From: Streptomyces sp. WAC08241
Lineage (GTDB): Bacteria > Actinomycetota > Actinomycetes > Streptomycetales > Streptomycetaceae
Length of the DNA stretch: 64,000 nt
NCBI GenBank assembly: GCA_007858575.1
Contig: CP042279.1
Location: 744,001 to 808,000, forward strand
Reading direction: 5' to 3'
Below the pieces are notes generated by a model. That model did not search any database, was not told the DNA's origin, and saw only the letters and a list, made by a program, of their open reading frames with translations. Both the position numbers and the translations under genes were made by a program. This document shows positions 34,649 through 52,820 of the stretch, piece by piece. Every line of letters starts with the position of its first letter. Position 1 is the stretch's first letter.

Positions 34649-35640
34649 TCACGACTTCGACCGCTGGGTGACCGCGATGCAGACCAGGACCGCGACCGCC
34701 GCGACGGGGCGGTCGGCGACAGGTCCTCGCCGAGCAGGGAGACCGACCAGACGAGGGTGAGGAGCGGCTGGGCGAGCTGGAGCTGACTGGCCTTCGGGAT
34801 GCCGATCGCCGCCATGCCCCGGTACCAGACGTACAGGCCGAAGAAGGTCGAACCGGCGGCGACCCACACCAGGCCGACGATCCCGTGGGCGTTCAGGTGG
34901 ACCGGCTCCAGGGACAGGGCGACGGCCGAGGCCGCCAGCATCAGCGGCAGGCAGAACACCAGGGCCCAGCCGATCACCCGCCAGCCCGGCATCAGGGCGG
35001 CGAGCCGGCCGCCCTCGGTGTAGCCGGCCGCGCACACGAGCAGCGCCCCGAAGAGGTACAGGTCGCCGGTGGAGAGCGCCCCGCCGCTCTCCGCGAGCGT
35101 GAAGCCGAGCACCACCACGGCGCCGGAGACGGCCGCGATCCAGAAGGTGCGGGAGGGGCGCCGGCCCGTCCGCAGGGCGGCGAAGGTCGCCGTGGTGAGC
35201 GGTAGGAGGCCCACCACCACGGCGGCGTGGGAGGTGGTGGAGGTCTGCAAGGCCAGGCTGGTCAGGAGGGGGAAGCCGACGACGACCCCGCCGGCGACCA
35301 CCGCGAGCCTCGCCCAGTGGCGCCGCTCCGGCAGCGGCACCCGGCCGGCGAGCAGGAAGGCGCCGGCGAGGAGGGCGGCGAGCGTGGACCGCACGGCCAC
35401 GAGCGACCAGGGCCGAAGCTCTCCAGGCCCCAGACGGTCGACGGGAAGGTGAGCGAGAACGCGACGACGCCGAGCCCGGCGAGCAGGGTGCCCCGGGACC
35501 GGGGGTCGGACGCGGGGGTACGGGAGGGGTCGCGGGGCCCGGAGCGCCGGACGGCCCGGTGGCGGAGGAGGCGGCTCCGGGAGCCGAGGGCCCGGACGGC
35601 CCGGTGGTCCGGGAGGCACCTCCGCTCCCGGCGGCCGAAA
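34649..35640 (-). CDS. EamA/DMT family transporter
   Basis: This is a ten-helix drug/metabolite transporter. Recognisable helices are LLAGLGVVAFSLTFPSTVWG, WSLVAVRSTLAALLAGAFLL, ARLAVVAGGVVVGFPLL, FWIAAVSGAVVVLGFTL, VIGWALVFCLPLMLAASAVA and GIVGLVWVAAGSTFFGLYVW; GIPKASQLQLAQPLLTLVWS is the second EamA repeat end. Breaks near 34720 and 35420, and at least one more in the Pro/Ser-rich N-terminus, so the start is not resolved (an ATG at 35721 would overlap the start of the divergent MocR gene). MocR regulators often control such transporters next door. Confidence 0.85.
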
Positions 35641-35680
35641 CGCCCGACGGCCCGGCCGTGCGGAGCTCCGGAGCGGTGAC

Positions 35681-35710
35681 GCTATCGCGGTGGAGGCAGT
35701 AGCGCTATCG
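35681..35710. promoter_or_regulatory. Candidate MocR operator (direct repeats)
   Basis: GCTATCG occurs at 35681-35687 and again at 35704-35710, 23 bases apart, just before ATG 35720. Spaced direct repeats near their own start are usual for MocR-type autoregulators. Binding is inferred. Confidence 0.4.
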
Positions 35711-35719
35711 TGTGCTCTC

Positions 35720-37151
35720 ATGCATGAGCGTAGCAGTGTCGCGGAATTGGTGAAATCCCTGAAGAGTGAGCTCGACCGCTACTCTCCGGGTGGAAAGCTG
35801 CCGTCGAGTCGCGCGCTCGTCGAGCGCTACCGCGTCTCCCCGGTCACCGTCACCCGCGCCCTCGCCCAGCTCGCCGCCGAAGGGCTCGTCGTCACCCGGC
35901 CGGGCGCCGGCGCCTTCCGCGCGGAACCCCGCACCCCGCCCCGGCCACCGGGGACACCTCCTGGCAGGAGGTCGCCCTCAGCGCCGACACCGCCACCGAG
36001 CTCGTGCCCTGGGCCGTCGACGCCTCCGGCGTCCTCGTCACCCTCTCCGCGCCCCCGCCCGGCGTGATCGAGTTCAACGGCGGCTACCTCCACCCCGCCC
36101 TCCAGCCCGAGCGGGCCCTCGCCGCCGCCCTCGCCCGGGCCGGCCGCCGCCCCGGCGCCTGGAGCAGGCCGCCCGTCGACGGCCTGCCCGAACTGCGCGA
36201 ATGGTTCGCCCGCGAGATCGGCGGCAGCGTCACCGCCGCCGAGGTCCTCGTCACCGCCGGGGGCAGTCCGCGATCACCACCGCCCTGCGCGCCCTCGCCC
36301 CGCCCGGCACCCCCGTCCTCGTCGAGTCGCCCACCTACCCGGGCATGCTCGCCGTCGCCCGCGCCTCCGGACTCCGCCCGGTCCCCGTGCCCACCGACGC
36401 CGGGGAGTCCGCCCCGAGCTCCTCGAAGCCGCCTTCCGCGCCACCGGGGCCCGCGTCCTCGTCTGCCAGCCGCTCTTCCAGAACCCGACGGGCGCCGTCC
36501 TCGGACCGGAGCGGCGCCGGGAGGTCGTCCGGATCGCCCGCGCCGCCGGGGCCTTCGTCGTCGAGGACGACTTCGCCCGCCGCCTCGTCCACGAGGACGC
36601 CCCGCCGCTCCCCGAGCCCCTCGTCGCCGAGGACCCGGACGGCGTCGTCGTCCACGTCCGCTCCCTCACCAAACCCGCCTCGGCCAGCCTCCGCGTCGGC
36701 GCCCTCGCCGCCCGGGGACCCGTCCTGGAACGGCTGCGCGCCATCCAGGTCGTCGACAGCTTCTTCGTCCCCCGGCCCTCCAGGAGGCCGCGCTCGAACT
36801 CGCCGGCTCCCCGGCCTGGCCCCGGCACCTCCGCGCCGTCTCGCAGGAGCTCAGGGCCCGCCGGGACGCCATGGCCGGCGCCCTCGCCCACCACCTCCCC
36901 GAACTCGCCCTGCCCCACATCCCCTCCGGCGGCTACCACCTCTGGCCGCGCCTCCCCGACGCCCTGTCCGAGGCCTCCCTCCACGCCACCGCCCTGCGCA
37001 CCGGGGTCGCCGTGGCCCCCGGCCGCCCCTACTTCTGCGCCGAACCGCCCGCCGGCCACATCCGGCTGAGTTTCGCGGGTGTCGCGGGCCCCGCGGAGAT
37101 CGCGGAGGGGTGCGCCGCCTGCGGGCGGCGGTGGACGAGCTCACTGGCTGA
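35720..37151 (+). CDS. MocR-type regulator (GntR HTH fused to PLP aminotransferase)
   Basis: The N-terminal GntR winged helix reads LPSSRALVERYRVSPVTVTR then ALAQLAAEGLVVTRPGAGAF. The C-terminal aminotransferase fold includes EFNGGYLHPALQPERAL, LPELREWFAREIGG, NPTGAVLGPERRR and the PLP lysine in HVRSLTKPASASLRVG; FVVEDDFARRL provides the pyridoxal aspartate region. ATG 35720 gives MHERSSVAELV. Breaks near 35942, 36270, 36410, 36780 and 37112. About 477 residues repaired. It is divergent from the EamA transporter gene, a common MocR target arrangement. Effector is unknown. Confidence 0.9.
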
Positions 37152-37286
37152 CCGCCCGGACCGGGCGGCGCGAGCGCTCCGCCCGGTTCCGGCCCCGCAA
37201 GACCTCCGGTCACATGCGCCCGACAAGCCCCGCGCCCCCGGAGGCCTCCGCCCGCCGCCGACCGCACCCTCCCGGAGGCCTCCGTC

Positions 37287-37700
37287 ATGCACGGGGCGTA
37301 CGAGATCTCGTCCGGCCCCGCCCGGACCGGCGCCGCCCGCGTCCACCACCGGACCTCCACCACCACACGCCGGGCCCACGCCCGACCTCGGGAGAAGCGG
37401 GACCGGGCCGTCGCGGGCCCGCCCGGCCCCGGCGCCCACCACCGCGCCACCGGCGGGGCGAACGCCTCCGCGCACGTCGTCACCGACTACGCCACCTCCG
37501 CCCGGCTCCGCGACGTCCACGTCCGACCGCCCGGCCCGGGGCGCCGGACCCGGCCCCGCGTCCGTCACCGCCGTCCGGGACCTCCCGGAGCCGTACGGGC
37601 CGAGCCGCGTCGTGCCCGCCACCGCCGACGCGCACGGCGTGGACGAGGAGGTGGGTTTCGCGCCACTGCGAAATCCGGACAAGTGGACGGCTCTCGGGCG
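37287..37700 (+). CDS. Unrecognised small protein (doubtful)
   Basis: I do not recognise this. ATG 37287 opens a frame (MHGAYEISSGPARTGAARVH) with strongly G/C-biased third positions up to about 37530; from there the coding-like bias moves to another frame with ASVTAVRDLPEPYGPSRVV and ends near 37680. The product would be a basic, His/Arg-rich soluble protein of about 130 residues. No domain or motif is evident and the rest of the 620-base gap between the MocR and phosphatase-like genes shows nothing else. Confidence 0.3.
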
Positions 37701-37774
37701 GCGGCGGACCCGGCCCCTCCGTCCCTCGAAGCGAACCCTTGACCAGCGGCGCCACCGGCCTCACGATCGCGGCC

Positions 37775-38348
37775 ATGGGTCTTCGGGTGACGTTCGTCAC
37801 GGCGGCACGCAGCTCCTCCCTGCTCGCCGAACGCTTCGACGACGACCGGCCGATGGACGAGGCCGGCTGGTACGAGGTGCAGCAGGCCGCGCCCGCGCTC
37901 ATCCCGCTCGGCGCGGCCGAACTGCGCTACTGCTCCCCGACCCCGCGCAGCCGCGCCACCGGCACCGCCCTCGGCTACGCGCCCCTCGTCCAGCCCGCCC
38001 TGCGCGACTGCGACATGGGCGCTGGCGCGGCCTGACCCTCGCCGAGGTCGCCGCCCTCGAACCGGCCGCCGTCGACGCCTGGCTCACCGACGCCCGCACC
38101 GCCCCGCACGGCGGCGAACCGCTCCTCGCCTTCATCACCCGGATAGGGAACTGGCTCGACACCCGGCCCGCCGAGGACTGCGACATCGTTGCCGTCGCCG
38201 AACCCTCCGTCGTACGGGCCGCCCTCGTGTACGCCCTGAAGGCGCCGCCCGCCACGTACTGGAACGTCGACGTCCGCCCCTCTCCACCGTCACCCTCGCC
38301 GGCCGCCCCGGCCTCTGGCACCTCCAGCTCGACGCGGCCCTGCGCTGA
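37775..38348 (+). CDS. Histidine phosphatase-like protein lacking catalytic histidines
   Basis: The fold matches the phosphoglycerate mutase-like histidine phosphatases: an N-terminal strand, AELRYCSPTPRSRATGTALG (arginine pocket), CDMGRWRGLTLAEVAALEP, GGEPLLAFITRIGNWLDT and a second active-site strand. However the RHG motif is replaced by VTFVTAARSSSLLAERF, and the second histidine motif (usually SHGG) reads VAVAEPSVVRAAL. Both catalytic histidines are therefore absent in intact stretches. Breaks near 38020 and 38280 lie elsewhere. ATG 37775. About 190 residues. It is likely a pseudo-enzyme; Streptomyces relatives as I recall them also lack RHG. Confidence 0.8.
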
Positions 38349-38468
38349 CCGGTCCGCGCCGCCGGGACGGGAGCGGGGACGCACGGCGGCGGCGCAGGGC
38401 GTACGGCGGAGAAGGGCGTACGGCGGACAGGGCGGCCCGGCCCCGCGACCGGCTAGCCTGAACCCACG

Positions 38469-39628
38469 ATGAACCGTTTGAGCACGTCATGGGGCGCCTT
38501 CACGCTGACCCGCCACCCCGAGGACCCGCGCGACCCGCTGCGCGCCTGGGACGCGTCCGACGAGTACCTCCTGGGGCACCTGGCCGACACCGGCACCGAC
38601 CTCTCCGGCACCGTCGTCGTCCTCGGCGACCGCTGGGGAGCCCTCGTCACCGCGCTCCGGGCGGCGGGCCCCGGCGAACTGGTGCAGATCACCGACTCGT
38701 ACCTCGGCGGGCGGGCGACCCGGACCAACCTCGCGCGCGCCGGCGCCGCCCCGGACGCCGTCCGGCTGCTCACCACCCAGGACCCGCCGCCCGAGCGGAT
38801 CGACGTGCTCCTCGTCCGCGTCCCCAAGAGCCTCGCGCTCCTGGAGGACCAGCTCCACCGCCTCGCCCCCGCCGTCCACGAGGGCACCGTCGTCGTCGGC
38901 ACCGGCATGGTCAAGGAGATCCACACCTCCACGCTGAAGCTCTTCGAGCGGATCCTCGGCCCCACCCGCACCTCCCTCGCGGTGAAGAAGGCCCGGCTGA
39001 TCCACACCACCCCCGACCCCGCCGCCGCCCCGGGCCCGAACCCCTGGCCGTACCGCTACGACCTCCCCGGCGACACCCCCGCGCCCGGCCTCCCCGGGCG
39101 GACCGTCACCAACCACGCCGGCGTCTTCTGCGCCGACCGCCTCGACATCGGCACCCGCTTCCTCCTCGCGCACCTGCCCCGCGGCTCGGCCGGGCCCGCG
39201 TCGCGGACCTCGGCTGCGGCAACGGCGTGGTGGGCCTCGCGGTCGCCCTCGCCGAGCCCGGGGCGGAGCTGGTCCTCACCGACGAGTCGTACCAGGCCGT
39301 CGCCTCGGCCCGGGAGAACTTCCGCGCCCACGCGGGCGACGGGCGCCCGGCCGAGTTCCTCGTCGGCGACGGGCTCGCGGACCTGGCCCCCGGCTCGGTG
39401 GACCTGGTCCTCAACAACCCGCCGTTCCACAGCCACCAGGCCACCACCGACCGCACCGCCCGACGCATGTTCGCCGACGCCCGGCGCGCCCTGCGCCCCG
39501 GCGGCGAACTGTGGGTCGTCGGCAACCGGCACCTCGGCTACCACGTCACCCTCCGCCGGATCTTCGGCAACAGTGAACTGGTCGCGAGCGACCCGAAGTT
39601 CGTGGTCCTGCGCGCGGTCCGCCGCTAG
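38469..39628 (+). CDS. RsmC/RlmG-type rRNA guanine-N2 methyltransferase
   Basis: The N-terminal pseudo-methyltransferase domain (SGTVVVLGDRWGALVTALRA to MVKEIHTSTLKLFERILGPT) is followed by a catalytic Rossmann domain with RVADLGCGNGVVGLAVALAE (motif I), DLVLNNPPFHSHQA (motif IV, the NPPF of N2-guanine methylases) and NRHLGYHVTLRRIFGN. This two-domain plan is that of RsmC/RlmG, which modify 16S or 23S rRNA. ATG 38469, one break near 39195. About 386 residues. Which rRNA is the target cannot be told. Confidence 0.9.
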
Positions 39629-39678
39629 GGGCGTCCGGCGGATCAGGGCCGGACACCCCTAGGGGGAGCCCGGCGGGC

Positions 39679-39710
39679 TTGACCCTGACCCGCGGGTCAG
39701 GGTCTACGGT
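39679..39710 (+). promoter_or_regulatory. MerR-type promoter with long perfect palindrome
   Basis: TTGACC (-35, 39679-39684) and TACGGT (-10, 39705-39710) are separated by 20 bases, the extended spacer characteristic of MerR-activated promoters. The spacer is filled by a 24-bp perfect palindrome (39681-39704) whose left half is GACCCTGACCCG. The MerR gene lies one gene downstream, so autoregulation of the oxidoreductase-merR pair is likely. Confidence 0.75.
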
Positions 39711-39747
39711 CCCGCCGACCCGCCCGCCCTCCTCCCTGGAGCCCGCC

Positions 39748-40762
39748 ATGGCCACCCACCGCGAGATCCGGCTGCGCACCCGCCCCGCGCACGGCCTCCC
39801 GACCCCCGAGCACCTCGAACTCGTCACGACCGCGCTCCCCGTCCCCGCCCCCGGCGAAGTCCTCGTCAGAAACCGCTGGTTCGCGGTCCAGGCCGCCCTG
39901 CGGACCCTCATCTCCGGCCGGATCGAGGGCGCGCCCCTGCCGTCCGTCGAGCCGGGCGACACGCTGTTCGGCGCGGCCGTCGGCGAGGTCGTGTCCGCCC
40001 CGCCCGGCGGCCCGCGCCCCGGGGAGCCGGTCTTCCACTGGCAGGGCTGGCGGGAGTACGCCGCCGTCCCCGTCTCCGCCTGCACGCCCCTCGGCGACGC
40101 GCTGCCCGACCCGGTCGCCCACCTCTCCCAGGGCAGGACCGCGTACGCGGCCCTCACCCGGGGCGCGGAGGTGCGCCCCGGCGACACGGTCCTCGTGACC
40201 GGCGGGGCGGGCGCGGTCGGCACGATGGCCGGGCAGATCGCCCGGCTCCTCGGCGCGGGCCGGGTCGTCGGCACCACCGGCTCGCCGGCCAAGGCCGAGC
40301 GGCTCGTCGCCGGACTCGGCTACGACGCGGCCGTCGTGCGGGACGCCGACGAGCCCCTCGCCGCCCAGCTCGCCGGGGCCGCGCCCGACGGCGTCGACGT
40401 GATCTTCGACAACGTCGGCGGCGAGCAGTTGCGCGCGGCCGTCGACGCGGCCCGCCCCGGGGCCCGCGCCGTCCTCGTCGGCGCCCTCCGGACAGCTCGA
40501 CCCCGCCGGGACCGGCGCCACCGCGCGCGTGGAGCTCGATTCGTACGCGCTCGTCCTCAAGCGGATCGCGCTGCGCGGCTTCAGTCCGCTCGACCACCCG
40601 GAGGCGGACGCCGAGTGGCGGGAGCGCTTCGGAAGCTGGCTCCGCGCCGGTGAGATCACCTTCCCGCACGTCCGGGTGGCGGGCATGGAACGGGCCGCCG
40701 GGGCGTTGCACGAGGTGATGACGGGGCGGCACCTCGGCGCGGTCGTGGTCGAGTTGCCCTGA
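39748..40762 (+). CDS. NADP-dependent MDR oxidoreductase
   Basis: This is a zinc-free medium-chain reductase of the leukotriene B4 dehydrogenase/CurA type. Signs are VPAPGEVLVRNRWFAVQAAL, LSQGRTAYAALTRGAEVRPG, the cofactor loop VLVTGGAGAVGTMAGQIARL and VDVIFDNVGGEQL; no zinc-binding Cys/His set is present. The C-terminus has LVLKRIALRGFSPLDHPE. ATG 39748, one break near 40492. About 338 residues. It probably reduces electrophilic enones, and the MerR-type promoter and merR neighbour suggest induction by such compounds. Confidence 0.9.
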
Positions 40763-40802
40763 CGGAGGTGGCCGTCCGGGGCCACGGCGGAGGGCGGACG
40801 GC

Positions 40803-41225
40803 ATGCGGATCGGCGACGCGGCGGCAGCGGCGGGGACCACGCCCAGGGCCCTGCGCCTGTACGAGCAGCGGGGTCTCCTCCCGCCGCCCGTCCGCACCCC
40901 GTCCGGCCAGCGGGAGTACGGCCCGGACGACGTGGCACGCGTGCGCGTGGTGCGCGAACTCCTCGCCCTCGGCCTGACGATCGAGGACGTCCGCGCCTGC
41001 GTGGACCGCCTCCCCTCCTCGACGTGGACGCGATCCGCTCCCGGCGGATCCCGGAGGGCGTCTGCGTGCGGACCTCCACGGTCGTCGACCGGCGGATCGC
41101 GGCCCTCGACGAGGAGATCGCCCGGCTGACCCGGATGCGCGACGAACTGGTCTCCCGCGCGGCCGCGCCCGGGGCCGCCACCCGGAGGAACGGGCCGCCC
41201 CGCCCGGCAACTCCGGGACGCGAAA
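40803..41225 (+). CDS. MerR family transcriptional regulator
   Basis: The N-terminal winged helix reads MRIGDAAAAAGTTPRALRLY then EQRGLLPPPVRTPSGQREYG, followed by DDVARVRVVRELLALGLTIEDVR and a dimerisation helix (STVVDRRIAALDEEIARLTR). CVRTST provides one cysteine only, so metal sensing is not evident. Break near 41015; the end is uncertain because the frame stays open past the coding-like part, and a terminator starts at 41227. ATG 40803. It likely activates the upstream palindromic promoter. Confidence 0.85.
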
Positions 41226-41226
41226 G

Positions 41227-41259
41227 GGCCGGCCCGGCACCGAGGGTGCCGAACCGGCC
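41227..41259. terminator. Terminator between merR and argG
   Basis: GGCCGG and CCGGCC enclose CGGCACC-GAG-GGTGCCG, with two unpaired bases on each side, giving a long interrupted hairpin between the convergent merR and argG genes. Confidence 0.75.
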
Positions 41260-41350
41260 TTCCGTGGCTGACGGGACGCCCACCACACGTACCGTACGAA
41301 CGAGCCGTACGTACAGGCCGCATGGACGAGCCGTCGCCCGGTGCCCGCCG

Positions 41351-42828
<1,478 letters not shown>

Positions 42829-42929
42829 AGGGGTTCGGGGAACCCCGGAAAACCAGTGAGGGGGGCGGGGTGTGGGGGTGGCCGCGCCGCCGGGCCAGGG
42901 AGGGTGTGCTCGCTCGCCCGCATCCGTGA

Positions 42930-46781
<3,852 letters not shown>

Positions 46782-46785
<4 letters not shown>

Positions 46786-47693
46786 CCGGCGCCACGCGGA
46801 AGCACACCGCGCTCCCCAAGGCCCAGATCCTCATCGAGGCGCTGCCCTGGCTCACCCGGCACCACGGCAAGACCGTCGTGGTGAAGTTCGGCGGCAACGC
46901 CATGATCGACGAGGACCTCAAGGCCGCCTTCGCCCAGGACGTCGTCTTCCTGCGCCACGCGGGCCTGCGGCCGGTCGTGGTGCACGGCGGCGGCCCCCAG
47001 ATCAACGCCGCCCTCGACCGGCACGGCCTGGTCAGCGAGTTCAAGGCCGGACTCCGGGTCACCACCCCCGAGGCGATGGACGTCGTACGGATGGTGCTCG
47101 CCGGACAGGTCCAGCGCGAGCTGGTCGGGCTGCTCAACCAGCACGGCCCGTTCGCCGTCGGCATGACCGGCGAGGACGCCCGCACGATCACCGCCACCCA
47201 GCACCGGCCGGTCATCGAGGGCGAGCAGGTCGACATCGGCCGGGTCGGCGAGATCACCGCCATCGAGACCGGCGCCATCGAAGCCCTCCTGGAGGACGGC
47301 CGGATCCCGGTCGTCTCCTCCATCGCACGCTCCCAGGACGACGGACATGTCTACAACGTCAATGCTGATACGGCGGCTGCGGCACTCGCTGCGGCGCTGG
47401 GTGCCGAGACCCTGATGGTCCTGACCGACGTCGAGGGCCTCTACGAGGACTGGCCGAACAGCGACGAGGTCATCAGCCGGCTCACCGCGAGCCAGTTGGA
47501 GAAGCTGCTGCCCGAGCTCTCCAGCGGCATGGTCCCCAAGATGGAGGGCTGCCTGCACGCCGTGCGGAACGGGGTCACCACGGCCCGCGTGATCGACGGC
47601 CGCGTGCCGCACGCGATCCTCCTGGAGATCTTCACCGACGAGGGCATCGGCACGATGGTCGTCCCGGACGACCGGAACGGACGGGAACACTGA
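46782..47693 (+). CDS. argB: Acetylglutamate kinase
   Basis: ArgB phosphorylates N-acetylglutamate, usually the arginine-inhibited step. Unbroken, about 303 residues. [12 protein letters not shown] and [14 protein letters not shown] are the nucleotide and substrate loops; [17 protein letters not shown] and [16 protein letters not shown] are conserved. The long N-terminal helix ([19 protein letters not shown]) is the one that mediates hexamers in arginine-sensitive enzymes. GTG 46782 overlaps the argJ stop. Confidence 0.97.
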
Positions 47694-47706
47694 TGACGGG
47701 GAAGCG

Positions 47707-48906
47707 ATGAGCGGCACCGGCAACACGGAGCTGACCCGGCGGTGGCAGGGCTCGCTCATGGACAACTACGGCACGCCCCGGCTGCCCCTCGTCCGCGGCG
47801 AGGGCGCCCGGGTCTGGGACGCCGACGGCAAGGAGTACCTGGACCTCGTCGGCGGCATCGCCGTCAACGCCCTCGGCCACGCCCACCTGGCGGTCGTCGA
47901 GGCCGTCACCCGGCAGATCGGCACCCTCGGCCACGTCTCCAACCTCTTCGTCGCCGAACCGCCCGTCGCCCTCGCCGAGCGGCTCCTCGGCCTCTTCGGC
48001 CGCCCCGGCAGGGTCTTCTTCTGCAACTCGGGAGCCGAGGCCGTCGAGGGCGCTTCAAGCTCGGCCGGCTCACCGGCCGCCCCCACATGGTCGCCACGCA
48101 CGGCGGCTTCCACGGCCGGACCATGGGCTCCTCGCCCTCACCGGCCAGCCCGCCAAGCAGACCCCCTTCCTGCCGCTGCCCGGCGACGTCACCCACGTGC
48201 CGTACGGCGACGCCGAGGCGCTGCGGGCCGCGGTCACCGAGGACACCGCCCTGGTGATCATCGAGCCGATCCAGGGCGAGAACGGCGTCGTCGTCCCGCC
48301 CCCGGCTACCTGAAGGCGGCCCGGGAGATCACCCGCGCCACCGGCACCCTGCTCGTCCTCGACGAGGTCCAGACCGGCATCGGCCGCTGCGGCCACTGGT
48401 TCGCGGCCCAGGCGGAAGGCGTCGAGGCGGACGTCGTGACCCTCGCCAAGGGCCTCGGCGGCGGCCTCCCGATCGGCGCGACCGTCGCCTTCGGCCCGGC
48501 CGCCGACCTCTTCGGCCCCGGCCACCACGGCACCACCTTCGGCGGCAACCCGGTCGCCTGCGCCGCCGGACTCGCCGTCCTGGACACCCTCGCCGCCGAC
48601 GCGGCCCTCGACCACGTGAAGGCGGTCGGGGAGCGGCTGCGGCAGGGAATCGAGGCCCTGGGCCATCCGCTGGTCTCCCACGTCCGTGGTGCGGGTCTCC
48701 TGCTGGGTATCGTGCTCACGGAGTCCCTCGCGCCCCAGGTGCAGCAGGCGGCTCAGGACGCCGGCCTCCTGGTGAACGCGCCCGCCCCCGATGTCGTACG
48801 GATCATGCCTTCGCTGCTCCTCACCGACGCCGAGGCGGACGCCTTCGTCCGGGCGCTGCCCGGGGTCCTCGACGTGGTGAACGGGCAAGGACGAAGCGGA
48901 GAATGA
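47707..48906 (+). CDS. argD: Acetylornithine aminotransferase
   Basis: ArgD is a class III PLP aminotransferase converting N-acetylglutamate semialdehyde to N-acetylornithine. Seen are [46 protein letters not shown], the PLP lysine in [16 protein letters not shown] and [22 protein letters not shown] 47707 lies 13 bases after argB. Breaks near 48053, 48130 and 48302; the first two fit a C lost before T (GCCTTC to GCTTC, TCCCTC to TCCTC). Repaired length about 401 residues. Confidence 0.96.
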   Translation: MSGTGNTELTRRWQGSLMDNYGTPRLPLVRGEGARVWDADGKEYLDLVGGIAVNALGHAHLAVVEAVTRQIGTLGHVSNLFVAEPPVALAERLLGLFGRPGRVFFCNSGAEAVEGASSSAGSPAAPTWSPRTAASTAGPWAPRPHRPARQADPLPAAARRRHPRAVRRRRGAAGRGHRGHRPGDHRADPGRERRRRPAPGYLKAAREITRATGTLLVLDEVQTGIGRCGHWFAAQAEGVEADVVTLAKGLGGGLPIGATVAFGPAADLFGPGHHGTTFGGNPVACAAGLAVLDTLAADAALDHVKAVGERLRQGIEALGHPLVSHVRGAGLLLGIVLTESLAPQVQQAAQDAGLLVNAPAPDVVRIMPSLLLTDAEADAFVRALPGVLDVVNGQGRSGE

Positions 48907-48913
48907 GACGACG

Positions 48914-49444
48914 ATGACCGACGCGCAGGAGAACGAGCACGGAGGGCCGTCCGTTCCGCAGACCCGCACCGCACGCCACCGCAGGATCGTCGACATCCTC
49001 AACCGGCAACCGGTGCGCTCGCAGAGCCAGCTCGCCAAGCTCCTCGCGGACGACGGCCTGAGCGTCACGCAGGCGACGCTCTCCCGCGACCTCGACGAGC
49101 TGGGCGCGGTGAAGATCCGCAACACCGGCGGGGAGCTGATCTACGCGGTCCCCAGCGAGGGCGGCTTCCGCACCCCGCAGGCCCCGCTCGGCGAGTCCGC
49201 CAAGGAGGAGCGCATGCGGCGCCTCTCCGGCGAACTGCTGATCTCCGCCGAGGCCTCCGCGAACCTGGTGGTCCTGCGGACCCCGCCGGGCGCCGCCCAG
49301 TTCCTCGCGTCGGCCATCGACCAGGCCGAACTGCACGCCATCCTCGGCACGATCGCGGGTGACGACACCCTCCTGCTGATCAGCCGCGACCCGGTGGGCG
49401 GCCAGGCCCTGGCGGACCACCTCCTGAAGCTGGCCCAGAAGTGA
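48914..49444 (+). CDS. argR: Arginine repressor
   Basis: ArgR is the hexameric arginine-responsive DNA-binding protein. Unbroken, 176 residues. The winged HTH is [18 protein letters not shown] then [19 protein letters not shown]; the C-terminal arginine-binding core has [17 protein letters not shown] and [18 protein letters not shown] 48914 is seven bases past argD. It is the last gene of the operon it controls; ARG-box-like sites lie ahead of argC, argG and argH. Confidence 0.97.
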   Translation: MTDAQENEHGGPSVPQTRTARHRRIVDILNRQPVRSQSQLAKLLADDGLSVTQATLSRDLDELGAVKIRNTGGELIYAVPSEGGFRTPQAPLGESAKEERMRRLSGELLISAEASANLVVLRTPPGAAQFLASAIDQAELHAILGTIAGDDTLLLISRDPVGGQALADHLLKLAQK

Positions 49445-49455
49445 GTCCGGGGGCT

Positions 49456-50155
49456 CAGTAGCGTGATCGCCGTCGGACCGCCCCGCGTTCCGACGGCGAT
49501 GTGCGGCCGCCGGGCCGGATCGGCCCAGGCGAGGACCGCGCGCATGGCGTCCGCCGGCACGGAGACGCAGCCGGCCGTCGCCCCGCTCCCGTTCACGTGC
49601 AGGAAGATCCCGGCCCCGCGCCCGCGCACCGGACGCCGGTAGTTGAAGCCGATGACGAGGGCGTGCGCGTACTGCGTGCGGTACGAGGCGAGGTGCTCGG
49701 CCTCGTCGGCCCGGCAGTCGTCGGGCAGCCCCTCCACCCAGCGGTTGTACGCGCGGGAGTCGTTGTCCTGGCACCACCAGGAGTCCTCGGTGACCCGGGC
49801 GTACCGGTAGGCGGTCCCGGGCGGCGGGGGCTCGTTCCCGAAGGCGTACGGAAGCCGGTGGAGGCCGGTGGGGTGGTGTTCGTCCCCTGCCGCCGCTCCT
49901 TCCCCTCGACGAGGCCGCTGGCGCCGAACCGCGCGGGCGCGGACCCGGCCCGCACCCACCGCCCGCCCCGCCGGTCCCACCAGGTGAGCGTGCCCGTGGT
50001 GGCGCCGGTGTCGGCGGCCTCGGCGGTGATCAGTTGCGAGCCGCCCCCGGTGTCGGCCATCAGCGCGGGCAGCGGTGCGGAGGCGGAGGCGGGCGCCGGG
50101 GCGCGGCGGCGCCCAGGGAGAGCAGGGCGGCGCCGAGGACGAGGAGGGTGCGCAT
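49456..50155 (-). CDS. Secreted L,D-transpeptidase-like protein (YkuD fold)
   Basis: A signal peptide begins at ATG 50155 (MRTLLVLGAALLSLGAAA). The mature part has MADTGGGSQLITAEAADTGA, then WWDRRGGRWVRAGSAPARFG, and the catalytic motif IFLHVNGSGATAGCVSVPAD with the nucleophilic Cys, as in YkuD-domain enzymes of the short actinobacterial type. Such enzymes form or trim peptidoglycan cross-links. Breaks near 50105, 49880 and 49470. The C-terminus is encoded inside the argR terminator hairpin; the stop depends on the last break. About 230 residues. Confidence 0.85.
49466..49500. terminator. Terminator of argCJBDR
   Basis: ATCGCCGTCGGA pairs perfectly with TCCGACGGCGAT over 12 bp with an 11-base loop, 21 bases after argR. 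It lies within the 3' coding end of the convergent transpeptidase gene and so can serve both directions. Confidence 0.85.
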
Positions 50156-50210
50156 GGGCGCGAGGCTAGGCCCGCGGCCCGGACCCCGCCCGCCGGGGAA
50201 CCCGTACGGT

Positions 50211-52794
<2,584 letters not shown>

Positions 52795-52820
52795 TGTCTC
52801 ATCCGGTGTACCCTTGTCTC

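Noticed and set aside
34583..34650. CCCCATCA/CACCCCG repeats as a regulatory array
   Set aside because: Short, irregular pyrimidine-rich sequence without consistent unit length.
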